DNA of 64,000 bases from contig NZ_CP109149.1 of the NCBI RefSeq assembly GCF_035920345.1, forward strand, positions 7,626,001 through 7,690,000, given 5' to 3'. This DNA comes from Nocardia vinacea. Its GTDB lineage: Bacteria; Actinomycetota; Actinomycetes; Mycobacteriales; Mycobacteriaceae. The notes below the pieces were generated by a model. The model was not told where the DNA came from, did no database searches, and saw nothing but the letters and a program-made list of their open reading frames with translations. Made by a program: the position numbers and the translations under genes. Below, piece after piece: positions 60,549-64,000 of the stretch. Every line of letters begins with the position of its first letter. Position 1 is the first letter of the stretch.

Positions 60549-61859
60549 TCAGCCGCGGGACAGATCGCGCCGATGTAGGCCCTTGTAGTCGTAGTACCGG
60601 GTGATGACGGTGCCGAGCACCAGCCCGATCGAGAGCCCGAGCACCGCCATCCACACCCCGCGGGACAACCCCGCCGGGAAGTTCGCGTCGAAGTAGAGAA
60701 TTGCGCGCACACCGACGAACACCTGGTGCATCGGCTCGAATTTCGCCAGCCAGCCCAGATATTTCGGCGTCGCCTCGATCGGCACGGTGCCGCCCGAGGA
60801 GGGCAGCCCGAGAATGATGAACAGGATCAGGTTGATCAGCAAACCCGCCGAACCGACCGCTGCGAGGATGGACAACCCGGTGATCCCGACCGCCATGATG
60901 GCCAGCGCGCTATAGAGAAACAGCGTGAGCGGATGGTCGATCGGCATATCGAGCAGCCCGGCCACACCGAGGAATACGCCCGCGACGATATTCGCGGTGA
61001 TCACCATCACACCCCATTTGATCAGCAGCGTATTGAACCGCGAGATCGGAGTGGCCGGAAAATGCACGTACCACGGCCCGTATTCGGTGGGCACGAATCC
61101 GAGTGCGGCATCGATCATGGTGTGGATGGTCATCGAGCCGACCAGTCCGGCGAGCAGAAGTAGCAGCGCGTAGAAGAACGCCGTCAAACCCTGTCCGGTG
61201 CCGGACGGCAGCGGACGGAACGGCGAGATGACGATATGCACCGGATCCGCGAGCGCCACCCGCGTCGCACCTGTCAACTCGGGCGCGGCCCCGCCGCTCG
61301 GCGGCGTCAACTGCGCATTCACCTGATCGGTCAGCTTCTTACCGACCTGCTCGTTCACCTGGGCCAGCGCCTGGGTGCCGATGGTCGTGACGATATTGGT
61401 GACGAACGCACCACTGCGCGGATTTGTCTGCAGGGTCAACGTCGGGCGCTGGATATCACCGGGCACCACACTGCCCACGCCGAGAATGCCGAGGCGCTTG
61501 CTGAAATCGCTGGGAATAAGGATCGTGCCGTACACCGCACCGGACTGCATCTTCAGCTCGGCGTCGTTGATACCGAGCACCTGCAGATCGACCTTGTCCG
61601 CCGGAATGCCGTGGCGCAGCGCATCGGTGATCTGTGTGCCGAAATTCACCTGCTGCCCGCCGACCGTATCGCCGACATCCTGGTTCACCAATGCGATCGG
61701 GAAGTCGTGCAGGTTCTGCTCCGGATCGACGACATAATCCAGATACATCGTGCCGAGCAGCGCCATGAACAGCGTCAGTACCGCGATCGGGACCAGCCAC
61801 ATGCGCGCGGTCAACCGTGTATCCGACCCGCGGGTGCGCGCACTGTCCGAAGTCGTCAC
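60549..61859 (-). CDS. YhgE/Pip-family (DUF3533) membrane protein
   Basis: A 436-residue membrane protein. A first segment (about 20-42) is followed by a large extracytoplasmic domain (IALVNQDVGDTVGGQQVNFG; GTILIPSDFSKRLG) and then five or six segments. The fold is that of the YhgE/Pip family and ABC-2-like permeases, linked to export, phage infection or ESX-type secretion in Gram-positives. GTG 61859 gives VTTSDSARTRGSD. It is followed 10 bp later by the dehydrogenase-like gene, so the two form an operon. Function unknown. Confidence 0.82.
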   Translation of the reverse strand: MTTSDSARTRGSDTRLTARMWLVPIAVLTLFMALLGTMYLDYVVDPEQNLHDFPIALVNQDVGDTVGGQQVNFGTQITDALRHGIPADKVDLQVLGINDAELKMQSGAVYGTILIPSDFSKRLGILGVGSVVPGDIQRPTLTLQTNPRSGAFVTNIVTTIGTQALAQVNEQVGKKLTDQVNAQLTPPSGGAAPELTGATRVALADPVHIVISPFRPLPSGTGQGLTAFFYALLLLLAGLVGSMTIHTMIDAALGFVPTEYGPWYVHFPATPISRFNTLLIKWGVMVITANIVAGVFLGVAGLLDMPIDHPLTLFLYSALAIMAVGITGLSILAAVGSAGLLINLILFIILGLPSSGGTVPIEATPKYLGWLAKFEPMHQVFVGVRAILYFDANFPAGLSRGVWMAVLGLSIGLVLGTVITRYYDYKGLHRRDLSRG

Positions 61860-62003
61860 GGCTGGGACGGTAACACCGTGCCGCGCGGAAAAACGGCAGC
61901 GTCGCTCCGCGATTGCTGTGCCTACCCGGTGGCGGTGATCGCGGCGCATCGTCCACCCGTAGAATGGCTATTGCCCCCAGCCCGCCCGAACAGGGAGCAA
62001 ACG

Positions 62004-63578
62004 GTGACCAACGCCGAAATGCCGGTCGAAACTACCCCCGATCAGGTCGAGAACGAACCACGCGAAGAGTGTGGTGTGTTCGGAGTCTGGGCGCCGAGCG
62101 AGGACGTGGCCAAGCTCACGTACTACGGCTTGTATGCGCTGCAACACCGCGGCCAGGAAGCCGCGGGCATCGCCGTCTCCGACGGCTCACAAATTCTGGT
62201 CTTCAAGGATCTGGGCCTGGTCAGCCAGGTATTCGATGAGCAGACCCTGGCCGCGATGCCGGGTCATATCGCCATCGGCCACTGTCGCTACTCCACCACC
62301 GGCTCCACCACCTGGGAGAATGCGCAGCCGATCTTCCGCACCACGTCGGTAGGTTCCGGACTTGCGTTGGGCCACAACGGAAATCTGGTCAACACCGCCG
62401 AATTGAGCGCACGCGCACGCGAACTCGGGCTGATCGGTATGCCGCCGGTCTCCGGTGGTCGTCCCACGCCGATCACCGCCACCTCTGACTCGGATGTGAT
62501 GACCGCGCTGCTCGCGCACGCCGCTGCGGATTCGAGCATCGAGCAGGCCGCGATGAAGCTGCTGCCGACGCTGAAGGGCGCGTTCTGTCTGACCTTCATG
62601 GACGAGCACACCCTCTACGCCGCGCGGGATCCGCATGGTGTTCGTCCGCTGTGCCTCGGTCGGCTCGAGCGTGGCTGGGTCGTAGCCAGTGAGACCGCCG
62701 CGCTGGATATCGTCGGCGCCGCCTTCGTCCGGGAGATCGAGCCGGGCGAACTGCTGGCGATCGACGCCGACGGTGTGCGGTCCATGCGCTTCGCCAATCC
62801 CGAACCCAAGGGCTGCGTCTTCGAATACGTCTACCTGGCCCGGCCCGACAGCACCATCTCCGGTCGCTCGGTGCACGCCACCCGGGTGGAGATCGGCCGT
62901 CGCCTGGCCAAGGAACATCCGGTCGAGGCCGATCTGGTGATTCCGGTGCCGGAGTCCGGTACCCCCGCCGCGGTCGGTTACGCGCAGGGCTCGGGTGTGC
63001 CATACGGGCAGGGCCTGATGAAGAACGCCTACGTCGGGCGCACCTTCATCCAGCCGAGTCAGACCATCCGCCAGCTCGGCATCCGACTCAAGCTGAATCC
63101 GCTGCGCGAGGTGATTCGCGGTAAGCGGCTCATCGTGGTGGACGACTCCATCGTGCGCGGCAATACTCAGCGCGCGTTGATCCGGATGCTGCGCGAGGCG
63201 GGGGCGCTGGAGATCCATGTGCGGATCGCCTCGCCGCCCGTGAAGTGGCCGTGCTTCTACGGCATCGATTTCGCCTCGCGCGCGGAGTTGATCGCCAATG
63301 GCGCGGGCGCCGATGACAGCTACGACGACATGGTGGAGGCGGTGCGACGTTCGATCGGCGCGGACACCCTCGGCTACATCTCCACCGAGGGCATGATCGC
63401 CGCCACCGAGCAGCCGCGCTCGCGGCTGTGCTGCGCCTGCTTCGACGGCGATTACCCGATCCCGCTGCCCACCGAGGCGGCCATCGGCAAGAACGTGCTC
63501 GAGGGCATGCTCACCGGCCAATCCGAGGCAATGTTGTTGAGCGAGAACGCGAATGCGAGTGCGCTGAGCCGCCCCTGA
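62004..63578 (+). CDS. purF: Amidophosphoribosyltransferase PurF
   Basis: A 524-residue enzyme catalysing the first committed step of purine synthesis. The N-terminal glutaminase nucleophile is Cys23 in EECGVFG, exposed after a propeptide is removed. The PRPP site is VVDDSIVRGNTQRALIR. C-terminal cysteines (RLCCACFDGDYP) suggest the Fe-S form. GTG 62004 is preceded by AGGGAGC. It ends before a strong terminator, so purM is not in the same transcript as it would be in M. tuberculosis. Confidence 0.95.
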   Translation: MTNAEMPVETTPDQVENEPREECGVFGVWAPSEDVAKLTYYGLYALQHRGQEAAGIAVSDGSQILVFKDLGLVSQVFDEQTLAAMPGHIAIGHCRYSTTGSTTWENAQPIFRTTSVGSGLALGHNGNLVNTAELSARARELGLIGMPPVSGGRPTPITATSDSDVMTALLAHAAADSSIEQAAMKLLPTLKGAFCLTFMDEHTLYAARDPHGVRPLCLGRLERGWVVASETAALDIVGAAFVREIEPGELLAIDADGVRSMRFANPEPKGCVFEYVYLARPDSTISGRSVHATRVEIGRRLAKEHPVEADLVIPVPESGTPAAVGYAQGSGVPYGQGLMKNAYVGRTFIQPSQTIRQLGIRLKLNPLREVIRGKRLIVVDDSIVRGNTQRALIRMLREAGALEIHVRIASPPVKWPCFYGIDFASRAELIANGAGADDSYDDMVEAVRRSIGADTLGYISTEGMIAATEQPRSRLCCACFDGDYPIPLPTEAAIGKNVLEGMLTGQSEAMLLSENANASALSRP

Positions 63579-63593
63579 CGAAAGACGATCGAC

Positions 63594-63621
63594 GAACCCC
63601 TCGGCAGCAGCCGAGGGGTTC
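63594..63621 (+). terminator. purF terminator
   Basis: GAACCCCTCGG (63594-63604) pairs with CCGAGGGGTTC (63611-63621), 6-nt loop, followed by GATCTTGTT. A perfect 11-bp stem. Confidence 0.85.
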
Positions 63622-63911
63622 GATCTTGTTCGGACCGAGTCTCGAGGCCCATCTGTCCGCGGGTGTGCCATGGCCTCCTCGAGACGGCTGCGGGCCGATT
63701 TCGGAGTGAACCTGGTCATTCGTCCGGTGATCCGGTGTTGCCCGCGCACTATGCGCAACGTCGGCTAACACCGTCGTGATTTTTTCTTTGAAAACGCAAC
63801 ATCCCAGAAATGGATCGTGGGTACGGTGCCCGACATATCGGAAGTTCACCGTGCCCACCGCGGTCCTGTGATCCAGCACACGCGGTGTGGCGCGCTCGAG
63901 AAGTGGGGCCT
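63622..63911. other. Intergenic region upstream of the last partial gene
   Basis: About 290 bp without a recognised gene. An AT-rich stretch (GTGATTTTTTCTTTGAAAAC, around 63776-63795) probably marks the promoter of the gene at 63912. Confidence 0.45.
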
Positions 63912-64000
63912 GATGATGAGGGTTTCGATGAAGCCTGGGCGAGGGAACCGGACGCGACGAATCGCGGCGGTCGGGATGGCGGCGCTGGCCGTCTCCGCGA
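63912..64000 (+). CDS. Start of a secreted protein (right edge, partial)
   Basis: ATG 63912 or 63915 opens a frame to the window end: a short basic stretch (MMRVSMKPGRGNRTRRI) then a hydrophobic core (AAVGMAALAVSA), a typical signal peptide. GAAGTGGGG precedes it as a possible ribosome site. Only 29 residues are visible, so the mature protein cannot be named. Confidence 0.5.

Noticed and set aside
1..64000. Prophage or integrated plasmid
   Set aside because: Apart from one HNH gene and the tRNA duplication, no integrase, capsid, replication or transfer gene is seen.

Overview
The window is high-GC chromosomal DNA from a mycolic-acid-producing actinomycete, most likely Nocardia or a close relative. 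Three things point there. First, a complete steroid-import mce4 operon sits beside its side-chain oxidation genes in the order known from Mycobacterium tuberculosis (fadE27, fadE26, fdxD, hsd4A, yrbE4AB, mce4A-F, mam4AB, then otsA). Second, there is an antigen-85-type mycolyltransferase and a free-standing MbtH-like protein. Third, the purine genes lie in the mycobacterial order purD, purB, ptrB, purSQ, pepC, purL, Rv0807-like, purF. Starts are often GTG or TTG, and many genes overlap by ATGA or GTGA.

Layout. 1-13.9 kb: cholesterol catabolism and uptake. Three KstR-type palindromes lie upstream of fadE26/fdxD, hsd4A and yrbE4A, so the locus looks like a steroid-responsive regulon. 14-18.5 kb: a PhoR/PhoP-like two-component pair, otsA and a small conserved protein. 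18.7-22.7 kb: an alpha/beta hydrolase, an orphan MbtH protein, and then an accessory patch around tRNA-Thr. That patch holds a truncated tRNA copy, a duplicated mbtH tail, an HNH endonuclease, two tiny genes and a frameshifted XRE regulator. 22.7-45 kb: purD, purB, purS and purQ interspersed with HIT proteins, a PH-domain protein, an M23 peptidase, an aminotransferase, a mycolyltransferase, an old yellow enzyme with its MerR regulator, oligopeptidase B, a nitroreductase with its MarR regulator, glutamate decarboxylase, an M20 peptidase, and an AmiC-like sensor next to a decayed amidase. 45.6-57.2 kb: M18 aminopeptidase, a GT87 glycosyltransferase, purL, two paralogous membrane alpha/beta hydrolases around a YiaA-type protein, a CPBP protease and an Rv0807-like protein. 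57.4-64 kb: an XRE/DUF397 pair, an acyl-CoA-dehydrogenase-like flavoprotein, a YhgE/Pip-type export protein, purF, and the start of a secreted protein running off the right edge.

The most unusual signals are short repeats. Family A (12559-12639, 28400-28480, and 52908-52988 on the minus strand) is 81 nt long. Every copy reads as a 26-codon mini-ORF whose stop overlaps the start codon of the next gene (mam4A, purB, yiaA-like), and the repeat supplies that start codon and a purine-rich stretch before it. Family B lies just after the stop codons of purD and purQ and downstream of otsA. It starts with a terminator-like hairpin, and two copies carry an extra ~93-nt, almost perfectly palindromic insert that the third lacks. 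A 2.9-copy, 51-bp tandem repeat fills the leader of fadE26.

All functional calls are from reading the sequence and recalled family features; no database search was run.
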